A program made the translations under genes and the position numbers. The notes beneath the pieces are model-generated. The model made no database searches and was not told the DNA's origin. It saw only the letters and a program-made list of their open reading frames with translations. Shown piece by piece: positions 1 through 8,193 of a stretch of DNA of 64,000 nt. Origin of the DNA: Pseudonocardia autotrophica (lineage in GTDB: Bacteria; Actinomycetota; Actinomycetes; Mycobacteriales; Pseudonocardiaceae); contig NZ_JNYD01000011.1 of assembly GCF_000717175.1 (NCBI RefSeq), positions 62,001 to 126,000 of the forward strand, in the 5' to 3' direction. Each line of letters starts with the position of its first letter. Positions within the stretch are counted from its first letter, which is position 1.

Positions 1-1043
1 CGCGCGCGGTCGACGACGTCCAGCTCACCCGCACGGGCATGATCGCCGGCACCCCGGCCTTCCTCGCGCCGGAGGTGGCGCGCGGGCAGGAGCCGACCTC
101 GGCGTCGGACGTCTTCGCGCTCGGCGCCACGCTCTACGCCGCGGTCGAGGGCGAGCCGCCCTTCGGCCTCGACGACAACGCCTACGCCCTGCTCCACAAG
201 GTCGCCACCGGCGCGGTCCGGCCGCCGGAGAACGCGGGTCCGCTCACCGCGCTGCTCATGCGCCTGCTGTCCAACGAGCCCACGGACCGTCCCACCGCCG
301 CCCAGGCGCGGGACGCGCTGACCGCGATCTCGGGCAGCGCGTCGGCCTCCGGAGCGGCCGCCGCCACCGCGCCGGTCACCACGCGCGTGCTGCCGGGGCC
401 GCAGCAGGCCCCGGCCAAGTCCGGCCCGCGCACGCTCACGGACATGCCGGCGCCGCCGGTCGTCGTACCGCCGGCGGCGGAGCGGCCGCCGGCCCCCGCG
501 GGGAAGTCGCGCGGGCGGCGGCTGCTGCCGTTCGTCATCGCCGCCGTCGTGCTGCTCGTGGTGGGCGTCGGCGTCGCGATCGGTGCCATGCGCTCGGCCG
601 ACAACGGCTCGAGCGGCGCGGTCACGCCGCCTCCCGTCGCGGCGCCCACGACCAGCCCGTCGCCGACCAGGACCACCCCGCCCACGACGACCCCGCGCAC
701 GACCACCCCGTCGCCCACGCCGTCGAGCGCGGCCTCGGACACCGACGCGGTGTCCTTCGTGCAGCGCTACTACAGCCTCCTGCCCGACGACCCCGACGCC
801 GCCTTCGCGCTGCTCGGCTCGCAGGCGCAGGCGGCCTCGGGCGGCCTCGACGGCTTCCGGAACTTCTACGGCGGCATGAGCGAGGTCGAGATCCAGAACG
901 CCCGCTCCACCGGGCAGGGCCAGGTCTCGGGCACGATCGTCTTCACCCGCAACGACGGCTCCACCAGCAGCGAGCCCTACACCTTCCGGGTCGGCACGGG
1001 CAGCGACGGCAACCAGCTCATCCAGTCCTTCTCCCGCGCCTGA
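1..1043 (+). CDS. Receptor-type Ser/Thr protein kinase (PknB-like), 5' end missing
   Basis: The reading frame is open from base 3, so the gene begins before the window. The visible part starts in the activation segment (GTPAFLAPE, the subdomain VIII APE motif), continues through the kinase C-lobe (SDVFALGATLYAAVEG, then a conserved Arg in PTDRPTAAQA) and leaves the kinase fold near base 335. A Pro/Ala-rich juxtamembrane linker follows, then one membrane segment (FVIAAVVLLVVGVGVAIGAM, about bases 530-590), a Thr/Pro-rich extracellular stalk and a C-terminal domain of about 100 residues that looks NTF2/SnoaL-like. Actinobacterial kinases of this layout sense an outside signal and phosphorylate cytosolic proteins on Ser/Thr. 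The ATP-binding lobe and catalytic HRD are not in view. The ligand is unknown. Confidence 0.9.
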   Translation, partial: RAVDDVQLTRTGMIAGTPAFLAPEVARGQEPTSASDVFALGATLYAAVEGEPPFGLDDNAYALLHKVATGAVRPPENAGPLTALLMRLLSNEPTDRPTAAQARDALTAISGSASASGAAAATAPVTTRVLPGPQQAPAKSGPRTLTDMPAPPVVVPPAAERPPAPAGKSRGRRLLPFVIAAVVLLVVGVGVAIGAMRSADNGSSGAVTPPPVAAPTTSPSPTRTTPPTTTPRTTTPSPTPSSAASDTDAVSFVQRYYSLLPDDPDAAFALLGSQAQAASGGLDGFRNFYGGMSEVEIQNARSTGQGQVSGTIVFTRNDGSTSSEPYTFRVGTGSDGNQLIQSFSRA

Positions 1044-1055
1044 CCCCGTCCCCGG

Positions 1056-1160
1056 CAGCGCTATGGAACCATAACGCGTCAAAGGAAGACCCCTGACAGC
1101 GTTATGGATCCATAACGCGCCAGAAGAAGACCCCTGACAACGTTATGGATCCATGACGCG
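1056..1160. repeat. Three 23-bp palindromic repeats, 41-bp period
   Basis: Near-identical copies lie at 1056-1078, 1097-1119 and 1138-1160, each followed by a similar spacer (AAGACCCCTGA type). The middle copy contains a perfect 20-bp palindrome, GCGTTATGGATCCATAACGC, at 1099-1118; the outer copies carry one to three substitutions. They fill the gap between two convergent genes, so they may act as a bidirectional terminator or as binding sites for a dimeric protein. There is no T-tract. Confidence 0.85.
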
Positions 1161-1165
1161 CCTGG

Positions 1166-3076
1166 TCACGCGGTCTGCGAGGCAGGCTCCGTGAGGTGGC
1201 CCGTCACCCACCGCACCACCTCGGCGGTGAACTCGGCGCGGTTGGCGACGGCGTGGGTCTCGTGGCCCTCGTCGTCGAACAGGAGGAAGTGGGGGGCCGC
1301 GCCGCGGGCCCGCAGCGCCTCGACGATCCGCTCGGCCTCGCCCAGCGGGACGTTGGTGTCGTACGCCCCGTGCACCACCATGAGCGGTGCGCTGATCCGG
1401 TCGGCGCTGTGGATGGGGGAGAGCGCGCGCAGCATCTCCCCGTCCCGCTCCGGGTCGCCGTACTTGGTGGTCGCGGCGGCGGCGATCCACGGCTCGGTGT
1501 CGGAGTAGAAGGTCTGCAGGTCGGACATGCCGCACACGTCGACGCCCACCGCGAACAGCTCGGGGAACCACGCGAGCGCGACGAGGGTGAGGTAGCCGCC
1601 GTAGGAGCGCCCGGACACCCCGATGCGGTCCGGGTCGGCGAGGCCGGACGACGTGAGGAAGCCGACCGCGGCACGCACGTCCGTGATCGCGGTGAAGCGG
1701 CGGTCCAGGTCGTCCGCCTGCGAGAACACGCGCCCGAACCCGGCCGAGCCGCGGACGTTGGGCGCGAAGACCTGCACACCGGAGGCGACCAGCGCCTGGA
1801 ACAGCGGCTGGAAGACGGGGCGTTCCTGCGCCTCCGGCCCGCCGTGCAGCCACACCAGGGTCGGGGCGGCGCCGAACCCGCCGCGGGGCCGGAACAGCCA
1901 CCCGGTGAGCGTGAGCCCGTCCTCGGCGCGGAACTCGTGGAGCGTGGGGTCGACGAGCTGCTCGAGCGCGTCGAAGCTGTCGGGGAGCAGCGGGGTGGGC
2001 TCGGCGAGGGGGACGTCGAGCGCGATCCGGGCGACGTGCGGCGCGACCGCAGGCCCCTCGCTGCCGACGAGCAGCGCCTGGCCGTCGCGGGTGAACGCCA
2101 GCCCCGTCACGACGTCGCCGGGGTGATCGGGCACCGGGTCGGTGAGGCCGGTGCGCAGGTCGACGAGCTCGAGCTCCGAGCGGCCGTCGACGTTCCAGAC
2201 GAGCGCGGCGCGGGCCCCGGCCGGGTCGAGGGCGACCTGGTCGAGGTCGTCGTGTCCTCTGCAGGCGACCTCCCACGCGAGGGAGACCTCCCCGCCGGAC
2301 GCGTCGTCGCCGATGGAGCAGGCAAGCAGCGCGGGGCGGTCCCGCCCGGCGTCCGTGTGCAGGTAGAGCACCGCGCCGGTGACGCCGAAGCGCCCGTCGG
2401 CCACGGTGGCGTCGTGCCCGGGGAGCAGGTCGGTGCGGCGGCCGGTCCACAGGTCGATGAGCTCGAGGGTGCGGGCGCCGCGGCGCCCGGTGCGCAGGAC
2501 GGCCCGACGGCCGTCGCGACTGACCGCGCACACCACGGCGGCCGGCCCGGAGCCGAGGACGATCGAGGAGCCGTCCCGGACGTCGACGAGGCAGGCCGTG
2601 CCGGACCCGTCGCCACCGGAGGCGCGGTCCGAGTAGATGGTGACGCCGAGCTGGCGCCCGGTGGGCGACCAGGCCCCGAGCGTGACGGCCGAGGAGCCGG
2701 CGGCGATCTCGCGCCGCTCGGTCCCGTCGGGGGAGAGCAGCAGGACCCGGGTCCGCTCCCCGCCACCGGGGGCGACCTCGCAGGCCACGAAGGAGCCGTC
2801 CGGGCACCAGCTCAGCGCCTTGACGTCGCACGCCACGACCGGGTCCACCTCGGTGTCCAGCGGCGTGGCGGGCTGCTCGACCGGCCGCTCGCCCGCCGGC
2901 ATGGGGCCGACGTAGGCGCGCGGCCGCCCGTCCCGGTCGGAGACCCAGGCCAGCAGGGTGCCGTCCGGGGAGGGGAGCGCGGAGCGGTAGGCGGGGGTGA
3001 AGAGGTGCTCGTCCAGCTCACCGGCCAGCTGCGCGCGGCGCCGGTCGGTGAAGGTATCCACGTTGACACCGGTCAT
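1166..3076 (-). CDS. S9 family prolyl-oligopeptidase-type serine peptidase
   Basis: 636 aa. The first ~370 residues have the repetitive Trp/Asp/Gly pattern of a beta-propeller (SPDGTLLAWVSDRDG, SPTGRQLGV). The last ~260 form an alpha/beta hydrolase domain with nucleophile elbow GRSYGGY (Ser491), Asp573 (GAYDTNVP) and His605 (DEGHET). This is the layout of acylaminoacyl-peptidase/prolyl oligopeptidase enzymes, which cleave short peptides only. No signal peptide is seen, so it should be cytosolic. The ATG lies 3 bp after the stop of the upstream amidotransferase gene, so the two are co-translated in practice. In this context it probably trims or turns over the peptide made by the two upstream ligases (inference); general peptide salvage is the alternative. 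Confidence 0.88.
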   Translation of the reverse strand: MTGVNVDTFTDRRRAQLAGELDEHLFTPAYRSALPSPDGTLLAWVSDRDGRPRAYVGPMPAGERPVEQPATPLDTEVDPVVACDVKALSWCPDGSFVACEVAPGGGERTRVLLLSPDGTERREIAAGSSAVTLGAWSPTGRQLGVTIYSDRASGGDGSGTACLVDVRDGSSIVLGSGPAAVVCAVSRDGRRAVLRTGRRGARTLELIDLWTGRRTDLLPGHDATVADGRFGVTGAVLYLHTDAGRDRPALLACSIGDDASGGEVSLAWEVACRGHDDLDQVALDPAGARAALVWNVDGRSELELVDLRTGLTDPVPDHPGDVVTGLAFTRDGQALLVGSEGPAVAPHVARIALDVPLAEPTPLLPDSFDALEQLVDPTLHEFRAEDGLTLTGWLFRPRGGFGAAPTLVWLHGGPEAQERPVFQPLFQALVASGVQVFAPNVRGSAGFGRVFSQADDLDRRFTAITDVRAAVGFLTSSGLADPDRIGVSGRSYGGYLTLVALAWFPELFAVGVDVCGMSDLQTFYSDTEPWIAAAATTKYGDPERDGEMLRALSPIHSADRISAPLMVVHGAYDTNVPLGEAERIVEALRARGAAPHFLLFDDEGHETHAVANRAEFTAEVVRWVTGHLTEPASQTA

Positions 3077-3079
3077 GAG

Positions 3080-4852
3080 CTAGATCCCCCTCTCCTGTAA
3101 CCACATCTCCAGCAGCGCTACCTGCCACAACGCGTTCGACCCCAGGTTGGTGCGCTGGGTGTTCGGATCCGCGAGCATACGGTCGAGCCAGTCGCCCCGG
3201 ACAAGGCCCCGCGCCTTGGCCACCGGGTCGGTCACGGCGTCGCGCACCCGCTCGAGGAACGGTCCTTCCAGGTGACGGATGGCGGGCACCGGGAAATACC
3301 CCTTGGGCCGGTCGATCACCTCGTCCGGGACGACGCCGCGGGCCGCCTCCTTGAGGATGCCCTTGCCGCCGAGCGCGAGCTTCAGTTCTGGTGGGCACGC
3401 CGCCGCGAGCTCGACGAGCTCGTGGTCCAGGAACGGTACGCGGGCCTCGAGTCCCCAGGCCATCGTCATGTTGTCGACGCGCTTGACCGGATCGTCCACG
3501 AGCATGATCGTGCTGTCCAGCCTCAGTGCGGCGTCCAACGTCTCGTCGGCACCCGGCGTTCCGAAGTGCTCGGCGATGAAGGCCCGGCTGGGGTCGTGGT
3601 CGAGGAGCCACTCGGGCTCGAGGATGTCGGCCAGCTCGCCGTGGGGGCGGTCGGTGAACACCGCCTGGTAAGCCTCGACGGCCTGGTCGCGGGGGGTGTC
3701 GCGCAGCGGCGGGTACCAGTCATAGCCCGCGAACACCTCGTCGGCGCCCTGGCCGGACTGCACCACGGTCACGGACTTCGACACCTGCTCGGACAGCAGG
3801 TAGAAGGCCACGCAGTCGTGGCTGACCATCGGCTCGGCCATCGCCGTGATCGCCTCGTCGACGGCCGGGAGCATCCGCGCCGGGTCCACCAGGATCTGCT
3901 GGTGGTCGGTCCCGAACTCCTTGGCCACGATGTCCGAGAACTCGAACTCGTCGCCCCGCTCGCCGCCGGCGGCGTGGAAGCCGACGGAGAAGGTCTTCAG
4001 CCCCGTCTGCCCCTCCTGCGCCAGCAGCGCCACGATCAGTGACGAGTCCAGCCCGCCCGAGAGCAGCACGCCGACCGGCACGTCGGCGACCATCCGGCGG
4101 CGCACGGCCGTGCGCAGGCCGTCGAGCACGGCCTCCTTCCAGTCCGTGATCCCCAGCTCGGGGCGGCGCTCGTGGACCGGCGTCCAGTACACGCGGTCGG
4201 AGTGGCGGCCGTCGGGCTCGTAGACGCGGACGGTCGCCGGCGGCAGCTTGCCGACGCCCGCGAGGATCGTCCGCGGCGCCGGGACCACCGAGTGGAACGT
4301 CATGTAGTGGTGCAGCGCCACCGGGTCGATCGAGGTGTCGACGCCGCCGGCCTCCAGCAGCGCGGGCAGTGACGAGGCGAACCGCAGGACGCCCGCCCCT
4401 TCGGTCAGGTACAGCGGCTTGATCCCCAGCCGGTCGCGGCCCAGGACGAGCCGGCCGCTGTCCCGCTCGGCCACGGCGAACGCGAACATCCCGTAGAAGT
4501 GCTCCACGCACTCCGGGCCCCAGTGCGCGTAGGCCTTGAGCACCGTCTCGGTGTCGGAGTCGGAGAAGAACGCGTAGCCGGCCGCCTCGAGCTCGCGACG
4601 CAGGTCCTGGTAGTTGTAGATGCAGCCGTTGAACACCACGGCGAGCCCGAGCGCGGAGTCGACCATCGGCTGGGCGCCCCGCTCGGACAGGTCGATGATC
4701 TTGAGACGCCGGTGGCCCAGCGCCACCGGGCCGGCCGCGTGCACCCCGGTCCCGTCCGGGCCGCGGCGCTCCATCGCCTTGACGATCCGGGCGACGACGG
4801 CCGGATCGGCCGAGCTGCCGTCGAACCGCATCTCACCGGCGATTCCGCACAT
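3080..4852 (-). CDS. Asparagine synthase (glutamine-hydrolysing) family amidotransferase, NAGGN-amidotransferase-like
   Basis: 590 aa. The N-terminal class II glutaminase domain begins with the required Cys2 (MCGIAGEMRF) and contains RRGPDGTG and FNGCIYNY. The C-terminal synthetase domain has the PP-loop SGGLDSS at residues 265-271. Enzymes of this family hydrolyse glutamine and pass ammonia through a tunnel to an AMP-activated carboxylate. Length and segments such as GHRRLKIIDLSERGAQPM resemble the amidotransferase of the N-acetylglutaminylglutamine-amide (NAGGN) trio more than biosynthetic AsnB. It starts 21 bp after a fused peptide-ligase-like gene and abuts a peptidase gene, which supports amidation of a small peptide over free asparagine synthesis. 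Plain asparagine synthetase remains possible. Confidence 0.85.
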   Translation of the reverse strand: MCGIAGEMRFDGSSADPAVVARIVKAMERRGPDGTGVHAAGPVALGHRRLKIIDLSERGAQPMVDSALGLAVVFNGCIYNYQDLRRELEAAGYAFFSDSDTETVLKAYAHWGPECVEHFYGMFAFAVAERDSGRLVLGRDRLGIKPLYLTEGAGVLRFASSLPALLEAGGVDTSIDPVALHHYMTFHSVVPAPRTILAGVGKLPPATVRVYEPDGRHSDRVYWTPVHERRPELGITDWKEAVLDGLRTAVRRRMVADVPVGVLLSGGLDSSLIVALLAQEGQTGLKTFSVGFHAAGGERGDEFEFSDIVAKEFGTDHQQILVDPARMLPAVDEAITAMAEPMVSHDCVAFYLLSEQVSKSVTVVQSGQGADEVFAGYDWYPPLRDTPRDQAVEAYQAVFTDRPHGELADILEPEWLLDHDPSRAFIAEHFGTPGADETLDAALRLDSTIMLVDDPVKRVDNMTMAWGLEARVPFLDHELVELAAACPPELKLALGGKGILKEAARGVVPDEVIDRPKGYFPVPAIRHLEGPFLERVRDAVTDPVAKARGLVRGDWLDRMLADPNTQRTNLGSNALWQVALLEMWLQERGI

Positions 4853-4873
4853 GTGGCTACCTCCAACTGCTGA

Positions 4874-7444
4874 CTACCGCAGGATCCAGGTGTCCTTGGC
4901 GCCGCCGCCCCGCGACGAGTTGACGATGAGGCTGCCGGACGGCGCGACCCGCGACAGCGCCGCCGGGACGACGTCGAGGTGCGCCCGGCCCCCGTACTGG
5001 CTCTGGAACACGAAGGCCCGCAGGTCGACCGCCCGCGGCTCCAGCCGGTTCCCGGAGAAGGTCGGGTGGGTGGACAGCGACACCATGTCCTGGGCCACCC
5101 ACATGGCCGGCTCGGCCCGGATCAGCTTCTCCACCTCGGTGAGCTCCGAGCGCTCGGCGTGCGGGCCGATCACGATCCCGCTGCCGCCGTAGCCGTCGAC
5201 GGGCTTGAGCACGAGCTCGTCGAGCCGGTCGAGCACCTCCGCGCGCCGCTCGTCGTCGACGCAGGGGTAGGTCGGGACGATGTCCAGCAGCGGGGTCTCG
5301 TCGAGGTAGTAGGCGATCATGTCGGGGACGTAGGCGTAGACGAGCTTGTCGTCGGCCACGCCGTTGCCCAATGCGTTGAGCAGCGCGACCCGGCCCCGGG
5401 ACACCGCGCTCGCCAGCGCCCGCCCGAGCGGCCGCATGTCGGCGCCCCGGGCGTTCATCAGGTCCTTCTCGTCCATCCGACGGTAGAGCGCGGACAGTCG
5501 CCGCTTCCCGCCCGTCGTCACCAGGTAGACGCCGTCCTCGGTGACCTGCAGGTCCCGCGGCGTCACCACCGGCACACCCATCCGGTCGGCGAGCAGCCTG
5601 TGCTCGAAGAAGGCCGAGTCGGAGGGGCCCGACGACAGCAGCGCCACCTCGTCGGCGCCCGGGCTGCCCGAGTCGGTCGCCGAGAGCAGCGCGGCCCGCA
5701 GCCGTCCGGGCACGTCCTCGAGCCCGACGACGCCCGTCGGCGGCTCCAGGTCGCTCATCACGCTGCGGACCAGGCGCCGGCTCATGATCGAGTAGCCGAT
5801 GCCGGACGGGACGCGCAGGTTGTCCTCGAGCACGAGCCAGCGGTCCGGCGCGTCGCGGACCAGGTCGATCCCGGCCACGGCGATCCGCACGACGTCGCCG
5901 GGCACGATCTCGCCCTCGCGGTTGCGGCCGGGTGCGGCGTCGACCACCGCCGCGGGGACGACGCCGTCGTGCAGGATGCGGCGCTCGCCGTAGACGTCCC
6001 GGACGAACAGCTCCAGCGCCCGGACCCGCTGCGCGAGCCCCGCCTCGAGGACGTGCCAGTCCTCGGCGCTCACGATCCGCGGCACCAGGTCCAGCGGGAA
6101 GAGCCGGGCCTCGGCCGTGCCGTCCTCGGGCCCGAACGTCACCCCGCGCGCCCGCTGCTCGGTCTCGAGCGCCGACTCCGCGGCGACCATCCCGCGCGGC
6201 CCGAGGCGTTCCAGCGCCCGGAACATCCAGCCGTACTGCGGCAGGACGGTGCCGCCGTTGCTGACCGCCTCGTCGAACGTGCCCGGCCGGTAGTCGGCGA
6301 GCAGTTCCCGGGCGAGCGGCACCTCGACCGGGGGCTCGATCGAGAGCAGCCGGCCCTGGGTGTTGGCGACGAGGGCGTCGACGACGTCCGTCAGCCGGCC
6401 GCGGCGGCCGAACATCCGGCGCTGCCGGGCGGCGGCGCTCCCGCGCTCCAGGGTGGCCTGCGACAGCGCGAGGACCTGCTCCCAGTCGCCCAGCTCCTCC
6501 AGCTGCGGGCGCAGCATGTCGACGAGCTGCCCGACCAGCAGCGGGGGCGAGACCAGCGAGGGGCCGACCAGGTCGACGAGGTCGCCCTCGAGCCCCGAGC
6601 GCGCGGCCCGCCAGTTCGCCGAGCGCAGCAGCTCCTGCCGGCTCGTCGGCAGCGGGAGGCCCTTGGCCAGGTCCTCGCCGGCCTTGCACACCAGGGCGCG
6701 GAACAGCCCGGCGATGAGGACGACGTCGTCGACCTCCGTGCAGGCGTCGCACACCCGCAGCTCGACGGTCGGCACGTGCGCGCTCGGCCGGATGTCGAAG
6801 TAGAGCATCCCGGGGTCGCTGATCGTGCCCGAGGCGATCAGCTCCTGGACCATCGCGTCGTACTCCGCGGCGGTCTCGACCGTCGCCGGCGGCCCGGAGG
6901 TCGGCCAGCGCGACCAGACCATGCTGCGGTAGCTCGCGTAGCCGGTGTCGTTGCCGCGCCAGTACGGCGAGCTGGCCGAGAGGGCGAGCAGGATGTGCAG
7001 GTAGGGGGCCACCCGCCGGACGACCTGCACCGCGGTGTCCCGGTCCGGCACGTCGACGTGCACCTGCGCGCCGCAGATGTGCTGCTCCCGCACGAGCATC
7101 TGGTACTCGTGCTGCATCTTCTCGTAGCGGGCCCCGGCGGAGATGTCGTCGCCGGTCAGGTCGACGAGCGGGACGGTGCCCGCGGCGACGATCCCCAGCC
7201 CGTGCGGCTCGGCGACGCTCTCCAGCCTCCGGCGCAGCCGCCGCAGGTGCGCACCCAGCTCGTCGAGGGTCTCGCAGACCGGCGTGTTCGTCTCGACCAG
7301 CGAGCGCTGCAGCTCCCGGGCGAACTCGGCCCCGTCGAGCTCGGGGAGGAGGGAGTCGACCTCGGGCGCGGCCTGCCGCGTCTCGAGGTCCACGACGTGG
7401 AACTCCTCCTCGACCCCGAGAAGGGGTTTCCCGGCGCCACTCAT
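4874..7444 (-). CDS. Fused GCS2/YbdK-type carboxylate-amine ligase and circularly permuted ATP-grasp protein
   Basis: 856 aa with two domains. Residues ~8-365 match the GCS2/YbdK glutamate-cysteine-ligase-like family: LGVEEEFHVVD carries the acidic metal/ATP site, and CGAQVHVDV and PTVELRVCD are family landmarks. Residues ~385-856 match the circularly permuted type 2 ATP-grasp family (DEAVSNGGTVLPQYGWMF, LVLEDNLRVPSGIGYS, LKPVDGYGGSGIVIG). Both families form amide bonds through acyl-phosphate intermediates, so one protein could add two residues in sequence. It is first of three genes with the amidotransferase and S9 peptidase. Linkage to tenA upstream (96 bp) may be transcriptional only. Substrates cannot be read from the sequence. 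This domain fusion recurs in actinobacteria, but its product is, to my knowledge, not established. Confidence 0.88.
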   Translation of the reverse strand: MSGAGKPLLGVEEEFHVVDLETRQAAPEVDSLLPELDGAEFARELQRSLVETNTPVCETLDELGAHLRRLRRRLESVAEPHGLGIVAAGTVPLVDLTGDDISAGARYEKMQHEYQMLVREQHICGAQVHVDVPDRDTAVQVVRRVAPYLHILLALSASSPYWRGNDTGYASYRSMVWSRWPTSGPPATVETAAEYDAMVQELIASGTISDPGMLYFDIRPSAHVPTVELRVCDACTEVDDVVLIAGLFRALVCKAGEDLAKGLPLPTSRQELLRSANWRAARSGLEGDLVDLVGPSLVSPPLLVGQLVDMLRPQLEELGDWEQVLALSQATLERGSAAARQRRMFGRRGRLTDVVDALVANTQGRLLSIEPPVEVPLARELLADYRPGTFDEAVSNGGTVLPQYGWMFRALERLGPRGMVAAESALETEQRARGVTFGPEDGTAEARLFPLDLVPRIVSAEDWHVLEAGLAQRVRALELFVRDVYGERRILHDGVVPAAVVDAAPGRNREGEIVPGDVVRIAVAGIDLVRDAPDRWLVLEDNLRVPSGIGYSIMSRRLVRSVMSDLEPPTGVVGLEDVPGRLRAALLSATDSGSPGADEVALLSSGPSDSAFFEHRLLADRMGVPVVTPRDLQVTEDGVYLVTTGGKRRLSALYRRMDEKDLMNARGADMRPLGRALASAVSRGRVALLNALGNGVADDKLVYAYVPDMIAYYLDETPLLDIVPTYPCVDDERRAEVLDRLDELVLKPVDGYGGSGIVIGPHAERSELTEVEKLIRAEPAMWVAQDMVSLSTHPTFSGNRLEPRAVDLRAFVFQSQYGGRAHLDVVPAALSRVAPSGSLIVNSSRGGGAKDTWILR

Positions 7445-7540
7445 GCGGGTGACGCTAGGGGCCGATTGTTACGGGCGGATCTCCTGAGGGCGGGGCCCTG
7501 CTCACGTCCGTGCCCGCCTCCGTGCCCGCCTCCCCGGGGC

Positions 7541-8182
7541 TCAGCCGGTGTAGGCGGCCTCGAAGAAGGCGAGCTCGAGGTCCACGGCCTCGGCGAAGAA
7601 GCGGGCGAGCCGGCGCGGGTCCCGGGCCTGCGGCGCGACGCGGTCCAGCTCGGCGCGCAGAAAGGCGACCCAGGCCTCGAACGCGGGGCCGCGGTGCAGG
7701 TCGATCCAGCCGCGGGCGATCGGGTCGGTCGGCAGCGGTCCACGGGGGCGGGATGCCCAGTCGAGGTAGAGCCATTCCGCCACGACGAGCACTGTGACGA
7801 TCTCGGGGTAGCTCGCGTCCGCACGGGTGCCGTCCATGAGGTCGATGAAGCCCTGCGTCGGGGCCGCCCGCTCCGGGGCCGTCCGGTCGGCGTCGGCGAC
7901 GCCGAGGAGGTCGAAGGAGCGGTGGAAGTAGTCGTGCTCGTCGCCGGCGACCAGCCCGACCTGGCGGGCGTGCACCACCCGTGCGGCGGGATCGTCGCAG
8001 GTGGCGACGGCGGCACCCATCAGGGCCAGGAAGGCGTCGCAGAACTGGAAGTCCTGCACGAGGTAGCGGCGCAGCACGTCGGGTGCGACGGTCCCGGCCC
8101 ACAGCTCCTCGACGAACCGGTGGCCGACGGCGGCCTCCCAGGTCTCCCGGCCGGACTCGCGCAACTCCTGCGAAAAGCTCAC
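7541..8182 (-). CDS. tenA: TenA/Thi-4 family protein (aminopyrimidine aminohydrolase type)
   Basis: 213 aa, the usual TenA length, all-helical. TenA enzymes hydrolyse amino-HMP or related thiamine breakdown products for pyrimidine salvage. Family landmarks include the N-terminal FVEELWAGTVAPDVLRRYLVQD, an Asp/His region (GDEHDYFHRSFDLLG) and the C-terminal catalytic Glu region (VDLELAFFEAAY). At the position where Cys-type TenA has a nucleophilic cysteine (CYWLY), this protein reads VAEWLYLD, so it belongs to the Glu-type (TenA_E) subgroup. It follows the MBL-fold gene by 11 bp. No TPP riboswitch-like leader is possible in that short gap, so it depends on an upstream promoter. Exact substrate uncertain. 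Confidence 0.8.
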   Translation of the reverse strand: MSFSQELRESGRETWEAAVGHRFVEELWAGTVAPDVLRRYLVQDFQFCDAFLALMGAAVATCDDPAARVVHARQVGLVAGDEHDYFHRSFDLLGVADADRTAPERAAPTQGFIDLMDGTRADASYPEIVTVLVVAEWLYLDWASRPRGPLPTDPIARGWIDLHRGPAFEAWVAFLRAELDRVAPQARDPRRLARFFAEAVDLELAFFEAAYTG

Positions 8183-8193
8183 GCTCGCCGACC

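Noticed and set aside
7445..7540. TPP riboswitch near tenA
   Set aside because: The gap after tenA and the 11-bp gap before it are too short and lack the conserved CTGAGA and ACCTG elements.
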